From Cyathus striatus (lineage: Eukaryota > Basidiomycota > Agaricomycetes > Agaricales > Nidulariaceae), in contig JAOVFP010000011.1 in assembly GCA_025738555.1 (NCBI GenBank), positions 1,984,001-2,048,000 on the forward strand: a stretch of DNA of 64,000 bases, written 5' to 3'. A program made the position numbers and the translations under genes. This document shows positions 12,201-22,871 of the stretch, piece after piece (within the stretch, counting starts at the first letter, position 1; each line of letters starts with the position of its first letter). Under the pieces are notes generated by a model. The model was not told where the DNA came from. It saw only the letters and a program-made list of their open reading frames with translations, and ran no database searches.

Positions 12201-12362
12201 GGATGGACCAGTGGATAGCGATTGCTTTTGGGAAGCGTTGGGAAGTGGTTTCTTTCTCTTTGTAGGTTGCTTTTCAGGCTGATCTCGAAGTTTCTCTGCC
12301 AGTTTTCGCTTCCGGGGCTCAGTGGTAACGAGAGAAGGATCAACTTGATCTCGAGGTGCCAT
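9209..12362 (-). CDS. hAT-family transposase, ten exons, 875 aa
   Basis: Cut-and-paste transposase acting in the nucleus on its own ends. Exons (plus-strand coordinates, 5' to 3'): 12362-11990, 11913-11526, 11472-11289, 11228-11022, 10963-10610, 10558-10253, 10203-9990, 9930-9749, 9688-9487, 9426-9209. All phases join without a stop, giving 2628 nt. Introns are 50-75 nt with GT-AG ends, except the eighth (9689-9748), which must use a GC donor (ATG|GCAAGT) to keep frame. Domains: acidic, Lys-rich N-terminus; BED-like zinc finger around residues 130-175 (CSNHGC, then HTRKC); RNase-H-like core with FGTDCWTSPNHH and ITCDNASANDAM; acidic insertion of D/E runs; MMPRDVATRWNSTYD block; C-terminal hAT dimerisation region (LLIPATSVSVERVFS). 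ATG at 12362 is the first methionine of exon 1. No broken motif was seen. Confidence 0.9.
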
Positions 12363-12559
12363 TACTATGTGTATGCAAGAGGATAGTTTGTGGTTTGGAT
12401 GAGAGCACTGATATCGATGGCCTGTGGATCGCCAAGCTAGTGTTGAACCCCCCCACTAATCATGTCTTGGTTGCCGCAGCTGTGACCAATAACCATGAAT
12501 CTTGCATTTTCACCAATCCTCCACTAGTATCATGAGTTCAAGCTCTCTGCTCTTAAAAT

Positions 12560-13920
12560 TTGCGGTGAATATAGACCTTTAAGCAATGCATACACCACAC
12601 CAAAACTATAATGACTGGCTACCTAGTTCCAAGCTCTATCTACACCTACACCACCATCGCCTCCCCCCATTACACCTCAACACATTGCAGTCAGTTCGAG
12701 TTTGTTTCACTTGTAAACTTGGGTACTTATAACTCATTCATATATGTCCACAACGCTCCAATAATCACCATGATCGGACCATTAATTCTGGCACCATAAG
12801 CAATATAGCAGCTTCTCCTTTTTCAACCTACCTCCTCGCACACTTTGACTCTGTGTGGTCGTTTCACCCCCTCACATCTCATGAACTAGGTTAGTTATTG
12901 TCGTTCGTGATACGTTCATGATAAGCTAACAACCACCACATTCAGGCCACGCGTTCTTGCACTATAAGTAATATACCTACCTGGTCCTACATCACTCCCT
13001 CACAGCCACCTTCTGAACACAATTCGACTTTTCATAGTCATTTTGAGCCCTTTCACCTCGAAATCCTGGGTACGTATTACCCATCCAGATACTGTCGCAC
13101 TGCAAAAACAACCTTGACGATCGGACTCTTCGTTGCTTCGCAATTGGCATTATCACCAGCATCTCCTTCTCCAACCAACCTCTTTGCGCACTTTGGCTCT
13201 GTGTGGTCATTTCATGCCCTCGCATCTCATATACTAGGTTAGTTATTGTCGCTCGTGATACGTTTACGATAAGCTAACAACCACCACATTCAGGCCACGC
13301 GTTCTTGCACTATAAGTAATATACCTACCTGGTCCTACATCACTCCCTCACAGCCACCTTCTGAACACAATTCGACTTTTCATAGTCATTTCGAGCCCTT
13401 TCACCTCGAAATTCTGGGTATGTATTACCCATCTAGATACGTTCGCGCTTCAAAAACACCCTTGACGATCGGACTCTTCGTTGCTTCGCAATTAGCATTA
13501 TCACCAACATCTCCTTTTCCTAGGCACCTCCTAGCACACTTCAACTTTGTGTAATCATTTCAAGCCCTCTTCTCTCGTAAATTATGTTAGTTATCATCGT
13601 TCATCATACGTTCGCGAAGCGCTAACGATCACTATAATCTGACGATGCATTCTGGTGTTATACGCAATATATCTAGATCTCTCCTTCACAGCCACCTCAG
13701 AACACATTTCGACTTTCCATAGTCATTTCAAATCCTCTCCCCTTGAAAATATGGGTACGTATTACTCACCCAGATATATTCGTGCTGCACAAACACCCAT
13801 CATGGTAAGACTCTTCGTTGTTATGCAATTAACCTTATCACCAGTATCTCCTTCTCCCAGGCACGTCCTAACACACTTTGACTTTGTGTTATCGTTTAAA
13901 GCCTATTGTACATATTATTA
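12560..13920. repeat. Tandem repeats of about 350 bp inside the hAT element
   Basis: The block CTAGGTTAGTTATTGTCG recurs at about 12886 and 13233, with a diverged copy (TATGTTAGTTATCATCG) at about 13584 and a partial one before 12880. Each unit also carries CCACGCGTTCTTGCACTATA, CACAATTCGACTTTTCATAG and GACGATCGGACTCTTCGTTG. It lies between the transposase start and the right terminus, where promoter and transposase-binding repeats are expected. No ORF of interest. Confidence 0.85.
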
Positions 13921-14134
13921 ACTACTTTTACTATATATTATGCCTATATATTGTAATTTGCTATGGTACAACATCAACGAAGAAAGAATAAATGATTTTA
14001 GTAGGGAAGACCCCTGATACCCTTGGCAAGGGTACGGGTATTTTACATTTTGGAAAAGTTGGACCCGTACCCCTACCCCTCTTGGACCCTACCCATGGAC
14101 CCCGGGGGTACAGTGGACCCCTTGCTCATCACTA

Positions 14135-14142
14135 ATGGAGGA
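14135..14142. repeat. hAT target-site duplication, right copy
   Basis: ATGGAGGA, identical to 8995-9002. Confidence 0.9.
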
Positions 14143-16215
14143 TGGTGCTTGGCATCCCACTGTCCATGTTGTGTCAGTACGACAGCAACTATTGTGTCCT
14201 GCCACTGCTATACTAACTACATCCCGCTGTCTCTACTCGATAGCCCCCTCTCCCCTCCTCCCTCCCCCCCTCCCCTCTCATCTCCCTTTCCTTCTCTCTC
14301 CTACCCTTCAACCAAACTAACCCCCAACCCAGACATTCATCCTAACAGACAGCACAACCCACTACCACACTGAAGACTGTAGCAAAACATGGCGTGAATT
14401 CACAGTCTCCGCTCCCCCCGCCCTCGTAAGCAAACCCCTCTCCTTCCACTCCAACCCCAAGAACTACGGGTGGATAATATATCAAGGCACATTATGCGAA
14501 TGGAGAGGATGGAGTAGTGTATGCCATGATGAGGTCTGTCTTTCTTCCTTTCTTTCTAGAGTAGGGGGGCTGATGAGAGGGTGTAGACATATTACATCAA
14601 AGACACATTCTCCAGCCACGCCAAGAGCCTCTTATCAGAAACTTCAAGCTGTCAATTCGCCCATTCAAGCAAAGATTTCAAACCCTCCACACCCCAAGAA
14701 CTCATCTACTGTGTCGCATTCGATACATCATCAACAGGGAGCACACACTCCATCTCATCATCCATCCTCTACTCATCTACCGACTTCTTCAAAACCAAAC
14801 CCCCAAAAGTCGAAGACTTGGGCATAGGAACAAGGAATGCATGGGGCATAATCGCATTTTCAATCGTATCCAAATTCACCGTTGCAGTGCTCAAAGATCT
14901 CACTTGGGAAGGGCGCGGGGAGACGTTGCTCTATGTCACTGTTGACGGGGTTACATGGGCCCGTGCACATTTCCCTCACGTGAGTAACGTGCAACTTAAA
15001 GAGAATTCATATACCCTTGTAGAATCTACCATGCATTCATTGGGCGTTGACATGGTCTTGCATGAAAAAGCAACCATTGGCACCATTTTTGTGTCGAATT
15101 CCAACGGGATGTATTTTGTTGAGAGTTTGAAGGATACGAATAGGAATGATATGGGGTTTGTTGATTATGAGCAGGTGTATGGGGTTGAAGGGGTTGGAAC
15201 AGCCAATGTGGTTGATAATGCTGTTGAAGTTGAGAGTCGGGGGGCTAGGAAGAGGTTGAGGACAGTGATTATGTATGATGATGGGTCGTCTTGGGATTCT
15301 CTTGTGGGGCCTTCTGAGGATATTTCTGGAGCTAAGATTTGTGGGTTGATGGAGGAGTGTGCTTTGCATTTGCATAGTGTTACGGCGCCACATAATTTTG
15401 GGAGGATATTTTCAAATCCAACTCCAACGGAATGTACTTTGGCGTCTCCCTTGACTACGTGAACTGGAACAACTATGGGTTCATGGACTTTGAGCAGATG
15501 ATTGGGCTTGATGGAATAGCACTTGTTAATGTTGTGGGTAATCCGGATGATGCTGCTATTACTGGCCATAAGAGGTTGCAGAGCAGGATCACGAATAATG
15601 ATGGTGAGTTTCGGGTATGCATTGGGCTAGGGTTTGTGCCGATGTGATTTAGGTTCGAAGTGGAGGCCTCTTATTCCGCCTAGGAAGGATTTGCTGGGCC
15701 AGGAGTATGATTGCAAGACTACTGTGAGTTTCTGTGCGATGTACATAGTATGATGGCTAATGTGATATTGGTAGAAATGCGCACTTCATGTTCATGGGTA
15801 CACTGAGTGTTCTGATCCTAGGGCTACATACAGCACTCCATCCATCATTGGACTGCTCATGGCCATGGGCAATGTCGGCGAGTACCTCACTCCCTACACT
15901 GACAGTGACGCTTTCCTCAGCTGAGATGGAGGCCACACCTGGCAAGAAGTACACAAGGATCCTCACCTCTGGAAGTTCGGCAACTCTGGGTTGATCCTGA
16001 TCATGGCGAATGATGAGGGCCCAATGGACCATGTGATGTTTAGCATTGACGAGGGTAATTCGTGGTGTGAGTACAAGTTCACTGAGGACAAGATGTGGGT
16101 TCAGTCAATTGTTACTGTTCCTTCGGATACGATCTGCAAGTTTATCTTGTTTGGGTTCCTGGCTAGGGGCAATGGGGATGTTGCTAAGGGTGCATTTTTG
16201 ATTTGTGTTTGTTGC
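14143..16215 (+). pseudogene. Vps10 copy 1, main body, decayed and internally fused
   Basis: Continues homology to copy 2 (61218 onward) immediately after the hAT element. The exon equivalent to copy 2 exon 3 (about 14317-14532) and the long first VPS10 propeller part (about 14590-15405) are recognisable, for example [16 protein letters not shown] and [17 protein letters not shown]. At about 15410, after NFGRIFS, the sequence jumps into the second propeller domain ([20 protein letters not shown], then [19 protein letters not shown]), so some 500 codons present in normal Vps10 are missing. A nonsense codon TGA at about 15921 replaces an expected CGA arginine in SDAFLS-DGGHTW. Differences from copy 2 are largely CG to TG/CA. 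The product would be a nonfunctional sorting receptor. Confidence 0.85.
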
Positions 16216-16749
16216 ACAGGCTTTGAACTTACATTATATCTAGAACAATTCGCCTCCCCAAGGATGTTGTCTTATAAAATAATTGTAACTTACCTAGTCT
16301 TCGAAGGCTACGGGTACATATAAAGATCTTGTCTATGTAGCCATGTCAGTAGAAAACCACATTCCAGCTCGTCGCTTCCCTCCTACCTAGTGATTTTAAC
16401 ACTTTCGCCACCACCGCTCCTACCAGACTAAACATTCATTGTTTTTGTTAATTATAGGTATACTTAGTTTTGTTTCTTGCAAGCCCCATAGTTCGGTCAT
16501 AAAGGGCATGAACAAATTTGAACCATGTTGTGCACTAACATAGGCTTTGAACAGAACACTGAACCGAAATTTTTTGCTCACACCGGATAAGTCAGCGAAC
16601 AATTGGTCAAAATGATCCAGTATAGCCAATCCTTAAAGTTGCGAGTAACAGTGAATGAAATGAAATATTCGCATTTGCCAGGGAAAGGTTCAGAGCAGGT
16701 TTGTACTGGTAGATGAATTTCCCGTCACTGGTGACAGAAGAAGTGGGAT
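16216..16749. other. No gene recognised before the LTR
   Basis: Spacer between the Vps10 pseudogene and the Gypsy LTR. A 69-codon minus-strand ORF (16420-16629) has no recognisable feature and is probably chance. Confidence 0.5.
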
Positions 16750-17600
16750 TGTAGGGAACCCTACTGGCCTATGTACAAAAAACACCTAATATACATAGTC
16801 CATTAGTTCCTGTACTCACCAATTATAAATTACTCTATTTACCATACCCTGATCTCGGGACATTAACAATGTTCCACACCCTCCATTATCCCCAAGATCA
16901 CTACAAATTCCAATGAAGTCCGCAAATATTACTAATCAATCAATTATTATTCAGCAAGCGCTAAAGTTAATGTGCTAAGCTATACCCTAAAAACTGACAC
17001 ACCAAAGTAAACACCGTACTGAAAGGCACGTGACTTAGCGATGGCCAATCAAAACGCACAGCAAAGTGCTTGCATCAATATTACTTCATCCAATGCTGCC
17101 GCGCGCCTCTTATACATATTCCCCTCCTCTTTTCCTTATTCCTTCACCTTTATCTTAATTCCCTTTCTACAAATCACCATTACTTAGTATATTATTAATC
17201 ATGGTACATCCTTCTACCTAGGTAGTTCTAAAAAGTATATAAACCCCTCTCATGTAGCTACATCCCTAAGTAAAATTCCAGTTTGATTCACACTCAGTAC
17301 TCATCTGTTGTTCACACTAAGCTTCTAGCTGTAGAGACTTAGTGTACTTCTGTTCTTATCCAGTTAATACTCATTACTGCTCAAGTTTCACTACCAGTTA
17401 AAGCTCTTGCACAGGCAAGAACCTTAGCTAACTTCGCATTTTCTACCCATAATCCACTAAACTTGCCTTCACTACTCCTCTTAAAACCATGAGTGTCAGC
17501 CAATTTGATCATTGGTGATCACAGAAAGCCATGGCTTTTTATGATCACCTACTATTATATATTTACTAATGAATCTATGAGGTACTAGTGGATGTATATG

Positions 17601-17945
17601 TGATCATAGGTGATCATTAAGCATTTCAAGGGTGTATTGGCTTATTATTATTACTAGTGAATGTATAGATGATCATAGGTGATCATTAAGCATTTCAAGG
17701 GTGTATTGGCTTACTATTATAACTAGTGAATGTATAGGTGATCATAGGTGATCATTAAACATTTCAAGGGTATATTGGCCTATTATCAGTACTAATGAAT
17801 ATATAGGTGATCATAGGTGATCATTAGGTGTTTCAAGGGTATATTAGCTTATTATTAGTACCAATAAATGTATAGGTGATCATAGGTGATCATGCAGCAT
17901 TTTCAAGGGTGTACTAGCATAATATTGGCACTAATGAATGTAACT
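17601..17945. repeat. 69-bp repeat array, left arm
   Basis: Five units at exact 69-bp spacing, each with two GATCA boxes (GTGATCATAGGTGATCAT) followed by TTTCAAGGGT(G/A)TATT. The mirror array lies at about 20290-20700. Confidence 0.92.
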
Positions 17946-18600
17946 CTTCCTACATGTCACATCTGTCACACATATTCACGCGTTCCACAAATTTCCCACG
18001 CTTCACGTTTGTCACTTAAACTCGCACGCGTCACAGTTGTCACATACATTCACACGCGTCACAGTTGTCACATACATTCACACGCGTCACAGTTGTCACA
18101 CATATTCGCACGCGTCACAGTCGTCACACATATTCGCACCCATTACAATTGTCACACATATTCACATGCATCACAGTTGTCACATGTATTCCCGCGCTTC
18201 ACAGCTGTCACATATATTTGCACATGTCACAGTCATCATACATATTACCATGTGTCACATTTGTTACAATGTCACATACATCACACATGTGATACATATT
18301 CCTGCACATCACATTTGTCACGCTTTCCATGTATGTCACACATGTCACACAAATTCCCCATACATCACATTTATAAACCTGTGCATAATATATGTCACAC
18401 ATTTTACACACATCATATTCGTTACATATATTCCTGCACTTTACATTTGTCACAAAATCCATGTGGGTCACATCTATTTCTGCAAATGACATATGTCATG
18501 CTTTTCATGTATGTCACACTATTCACACATATTCTCAGACATGTTACATCTGTTACAAATTTCATGTATGTCATATTTGTCAATTGTTTCTTTACATTTT
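17946..18600. repeat. 28-bp minisatellite, left arm
   Basis: Near-perfect 28-bp units ACGCGTCACAGTTGTCACAT followed by ACATTCAC, most regular at 18025-18180 and degrading inward. Translations (HTRHSCHTYSHASQLS-like, period 28 residues) are repeat artefacts. There are no unique spacers, so it is not a CRISPR. Confidence 0.92.
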
Positions 18601-19529
18601 ATAGCCAAGGAATCAGAGCACTCTGTGACATTACAATTAACTACTGGTCCATTGTGTAGTAATGAAATTTGACCTTTGTCATCAATAATTTATTTAATTT
18701 TGAAAATTATGTTAAGAGCAGGAAACCCAGCAATAACAGGTGCATGAACCACTTCCTGATGTTGTCTTGTTAAATTGGATGGGGGGATTCTGAAATGTCT
18801 GTTGACTGCCAATCCTATATGGTGTCTGATCCTAGAAAAGTGAAAAGTAATAGCTACTGTGCAAGAAAGAATAGAGAAGTACAGGAGGCATTTTCATACT
18901 TAAGAATAGATACAAATACTAAAAGAACTATATAACATATTACACTCAAATAGTGAAATTAAATGTGACACAATATCACTAAGAGTGGAGATAGTGTCCA
19001 TTAATTCTTTGTATCAATAAAACAAAGAAACTGTTTTGTAGTGATATAGAGTAAGCAACTATGTGACTCAATAATGTGGATTGTTGAAGATATCAGTATA
19101 ACCAGTGGTTGATGCAAGAATCATGATAATAACTGAGATGCATAAGTTTGATGTGATGTGGAATCACATATTTCACCATTCTTTCACATATTTTATCCAT
19201 GAGTGGCTCTATCACTGTCCTTTTCAATAGCAAAATGTTCAATACCATCACACCTCTAGTTCTGATTGTAAAACATGTCATACCATTTCATTCCAAATTT
19301 ATCATACATTGTTAATGAACCTATGAATCTACATACACTCTATATTTTCCATTCTAGCTTCTTATTACTCTTACACTTCCTTAATTTTCTAATTATAATA
19401 TCACAAGGTATGACCTTCAATTCTATAAGAGCATATATGTTTCTTTGTTTTAATAATTTATTGTGCACTTTGGATACTTTGCTTCTGTAACAATTTGAAT
19501 AATAGTATACAGGTAACTATACTGCATGT

Positions 19530-20290
19530 TGCACATGACATATGTAAAAAGTGTCACATGACTACCACATGTGACAAATGTGACATGCTTAAAAAGCGTA
19601 ACAAAAGTCACACATGTGAATATATGTGACAAATATAGTGTGTAAAATGCGTGACATTTGTTATAAACAGGATTATAAATGTAATGCATGTGAAATTGTG
19701 ACATGTGTGACGTACATGGACAGCGTGACATATGTTGTGCACAGGATTATAAATGTGATGCATTGGAATTTGTATGACATGTGTGATGTATGTGACATCG
19801 TGACAAATGTGACACATGGTAATATATGTGACGATTGTGACACATGTGAATATGTGTGACAACTGTGGTGTGTGTGAATATGTGTGACAACTGTGAAGCG
19901 CGGGAATATGTGTGACAACTGTGACATGTGTAAATATGTGACAACTGTGGCACATGTAAATATGTGTGACAACTGTGATGTGTGTGAATATGTGTGACAA
20001 CTGTGACGCGTGCGAATATGTGTGACAATTGTGACGCATGTAAATATGTGTGACAATTGTGACACATGTGAATATGTGTGACGACTGTGACGCGTGCGAA
20101 TATGTGTGACAATTGTGACGCGTGTGAATATGTGTGACAATTGTGACGCGTGTAAATATGTGTGACAACTGTGACGCGTGTGAATGTATGTGACAACTGT
20201 GACGCGTGCGAGTTTAAGTGACAAACGTGAAGCGTGGGAAATTTGTGGAACGCGTGAATATGTGTGACAGATGTGACATGTAGGAAGAGT
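19530..20290. repeat. 28-bp minisatellite, right arm (inverted)
   Basis: Reverse complement of the left-arm array (GACGCGTGTGAATATGTGTG, then ACAACTGT). Units are homogeneous nearest the outer boundary and degenerate toward the centre, mirroring the left arm. Confidence 0.92.
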
Positions 20291-20700
20291 TACATTCATT
20301 AGTGCCAATATTATGCTAGTACACCCTTGAAAATGCTGCATGATCACCTATGATCACCTATACATTTATTGGTACTAATAATAAGCTAATATACCCTTGA
20401 AACACCTAATGATCACCTATGATCACCTATATATTCATTAGTACTGATAATAGGCCAATATACCCTTGAAATGTTTAATGATCACCTATGATCACCTATA
20501 CATTCACTAGTAATAATAATAAGCCAATACACCTTTGAAATGCTTAATGATCACCTATGATCACCTATACATTCATTAGTAGTAATAATAGACCAATGTG
20601 CAGTTGAAAACACTTAATGATCACCTATGATCACCTATACATTCATTAGTACCAATAATATGCTAATACTCTTGAAACACTATATGATTACCTATGATCA
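20291..20700. repeat. 69-bp repeat array, right arm (inverted)
   Basis: Units with TGATCACCTATGATCACCTA and ATACATTCATTAGTA, the reverse complement of the left-arm 69-bp units; about five to six copies, slightly more diverged. Confidence 0.9.
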
Positions 20701-20973
20701 CCTATGATCACATATACATCCACTAGTACCTCATAGATTCATTAGTAAATATATAATAGTAGGTGATCATAGAAAGCCATGGCTTTTTATGATCAAATTG
20801 GCTGACACCCCTCTTAAAACTCTATACAAGTCTTAATAATTCTATAAGACTTGTACCCTAATTTAACACCTTACAACAAACTCGACAACTTGTTTAGAAC
20901 AACAGTGACAGATTGGACACTGTCACTCTCTGTACTTTATTGTACACCTTCAGACAAGTAGTCACCATACAAC

Positions 20974-20993
20974 TTGGAGCCCACCATGAGGGG
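20974..20993 (+). other. Probable primer-binding site of the Gypsy element
   Basis: TTGGAGCCCACCATGAG begins two bases after the LTR end (ATACA). It starts with TTGG-like sequence complementary to a tRNA CCA tail, as expected for a minus-strand primer site. The tRNA was not identified. Confidence 0.45.
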
Positions 20994-21097
20994 CTTCTAA
21001 ATTCAGTTGTCTCCTCGCTTTCGACTCAACAACCAATTCAAAGATATTACAATCCAATTTCATCAAAAACATACAAGCAATCTGAAATACTTTCCCC

Positions 21098-22690
21098 ATG
21101 TCCCAACATAACATTGACCCATCACAAATTCAACTTCCCCGTTCACCCGTACATGACTTCGTTCCATATCCATTAGGTTACACACCTTCAAAATATCCAA
21201 ATAATGACCTGGCCCCACATGCAGCCACACGTACCACTTTACCTTCTCCACAACTGAGTTCTAAACCCCCCACTTTGCATCCTGCAGATTGGACAATGAA
21301 TTTGGCACTTTTAGAAGATCAACAAAGCATTAGAAACAGTAATGCATACCATCAGCGTGGAATGCCATCCCCAGGTGATAGAGGCGCACCTAAATTTAAT
21401 GGAAAGCCTTTGTCCCTGCAGCACTTCTTCAGAAACGTTGAGTGCCATGCAATTCTTTGTGAACTTGATGAAACTGAAGCCATAGAATGGACCTATTCTT
21501 ATGTATCCCAAGAAGAAGATACCTGGCATGAAAAAGTGGACAGTATAATCCACTGGGAAGAATTTAAAGAACTGATATCCGAATTATACCCCGGCACAGA
21601 TGGTGACAAGAAATACTTGATTGCTGACTTGGAAACACTAATAGCCCAGCAATCTACTAAGCCAATTTCTGGAAGATATCAGTTGGGCGAATATAACAGA
21701 AAATTCTACTGTATTTCCTCCTACCTGAAGCACTGAGACAAACTTACTGCTAGGGAAATCAGTATCTACTTCATGAACAGATTTACTCCTGAGTTCCGCA
21801 AAGAAATACAAGATCAGTTGCATATTCAGGAACCAAAACACGATCCCGAAGACCCATAGGACTATAAAGAAATCTATAAGGCAGCAATTATCCTCCCACC
21901 ACCAAACAATGGAGGACTTACCCTGGAAAACAATATGCGAAACCAAAGAAATCTGTTCCAGCCCAAAAAGACATACAATGCAACAGCTATGGAGAAACTG
22001 TATAATGATCAGCCCCCAGCCGAAACTTATACTAACAAATGGAAAAGTGGACCAAATACCTCATATACTGCACCATTGCCAGTAAATGATAGGCCTCTAC
22101 ATTGAACCTTCCAATGCTTTTTCTGCTCGGACACAAATCATATTATTTCCTTATGTCCAGTATTAAATGAATACGTACAAAAGGGACTGTGCAAGACAGG
22201 TGATAAAGGGCAAATTCTAATGCCAGACGGCTGCCTAGTCAATAACTCAGTAGCCCTGGGACCAGACCATAAGACGTGCATTGATAACTGGTATAAAGTC
22301 AACAAGCATCCAGAAGTAGCCTCAACCAATGTTATTGAAGCTACTCACATTCCCAGCTATAGCCAGAATGCCCCTACAGAAAGATCAGGTGCATTCATAG
22401 AAGAAGTAGTGGATCAGGAACCACCTGTAATGCAGGAAGAAATAGACCACCTTCCGGTACTTGAGACCCTCATGAATAACACAAAGCATGAACTGGAGTC
22501 CATCCAGAAGAAGATGAAGGAGAATGCCAATAACTGTAAACCAGATGGTTCAGTAACCTGTAGCAAAGCCAGAAACGACGTACAAGTTCCCAGTGCGACT
22601 CTGGTGGAAAATCAGAGCTACCAGAGTAATAGGGAACCACAATACAAGTACCAAGCACCAGTAGAGTCATTAGAACTCACCAAGTGAGTC
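21098..22690 (+). pseudogene. Gypsy gag (decayed)
   Basis: Capsid-type reading from about 21098 (KFNGKPLSLQHFFRNVE, then YPGTDGDKKYLIADLE) with stops at about 21735 and 21857. A zinc knuckle CFFCSDTNHIISLC (CX2CX4HX4C, about 22117-22160) follows, then a hydrophilic tail to about 22690. Gag would form the cytoplasmic particle that packages element RNA. Several in-frame stops make it nonfunctional. Confidence 0.85.
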
Positions 22691-22871
22691 ATCCATAAAG
22701 GGCTTGATAGTACTATCACACTAACATGTGAAGAACTATTTGCAATCGCCCCAAAATACAGACAACAGATGAAAGACCTTATTTCAAGCCGTAAAGTTAC
22801 TACATTTGGCTCAGAAAACAACTTGGCCACACAAAATGCATTAAATGTCACAGTTAAGTCTTACAGCAAAA

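Larger units (their letters stand above)
9003..14134 (-). mobile_element. Full-length hAT DNA transposon
   Basis: The ends are TAGTGATGAGCA (9003) and the complementary TGCTCATCACTA (to 14134), of the hAT TAGNG type, flanked by perfect 8-bp duplications ATGGAGGA. Inside are a ten-exon transposase gene on the minus strand (9209-12362) and a region of tandem repeats of about 350 bp upstream of it (12560-13920). Subterminal GGGTA/TACCC-rich blocks (9010-9150 and 14010-14120) are short palindromic motifs of the kind hAT transposases bind. The element interrupts Vps10 copy 1; homology to copy 2 resumes immediately beyond both ends. With matched ends, an intact target duplication and an unbroken gene, it looks recent and possibly still mobile. 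Confidence 0.93.
17493..20808. mobile_element. 3.3-kb fold-back element with satellite-array arms
   Basis: The ends are GTGTCAGCCAATTTGATCA (17493) and its reverse complement (to 20808). Each arm, from outside in, is about 100 bp of unique terminal sequence, then 69-bp units containing TGATCATAGGTGATCA (left at 17601, 17670, 17739, 17808, 17877), then a 28-bp CACA-rich minisatellite. The arms are each about 800-1100 bp and mirror images. The centre (about 18600-19500) is unique, AT-rich and has no convincing ORF. Both flanks carry CCTCTTAAAAC (about 17477-17488 and 20809-20820), a candidate 10-11 bp target duplication as in MULE elements, although five extra bases (CATGA) lie between the left copy and the arm. 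No transposase is present, so it would be mobilised in trans. Confidence 0.85.
16750..20971 (+). repeat. 5' LTR, split by a fold-back element
   Basis: LTR sequence runs 16750-17492 and resumes at 20809, ending in ATACA at about 20971, just before a primer-binding-like site. Without the insert it is about 900 bp. A TATA-like AGTATATAAACCCC near 17235 sits where an LTR promoter would be. The first 238 bp match 28394-28631 closely. Confidence 0.8.

Noticed and set aside
18025..18250. CRISPR-like regular repeats
   Set aside because: The units are directly adjacent with no unique spacers, and the context is a eukaryotic fold-back element.
17886..18659. 257-codon frame and its mirror at 19673-20347, rich in His, Thr, Ser and Cys
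   Set aside because: The frame is an exact product of the 28-bp minisatellite; several frames and both strands give similar proteins. Low-complexity translation, not a gene.
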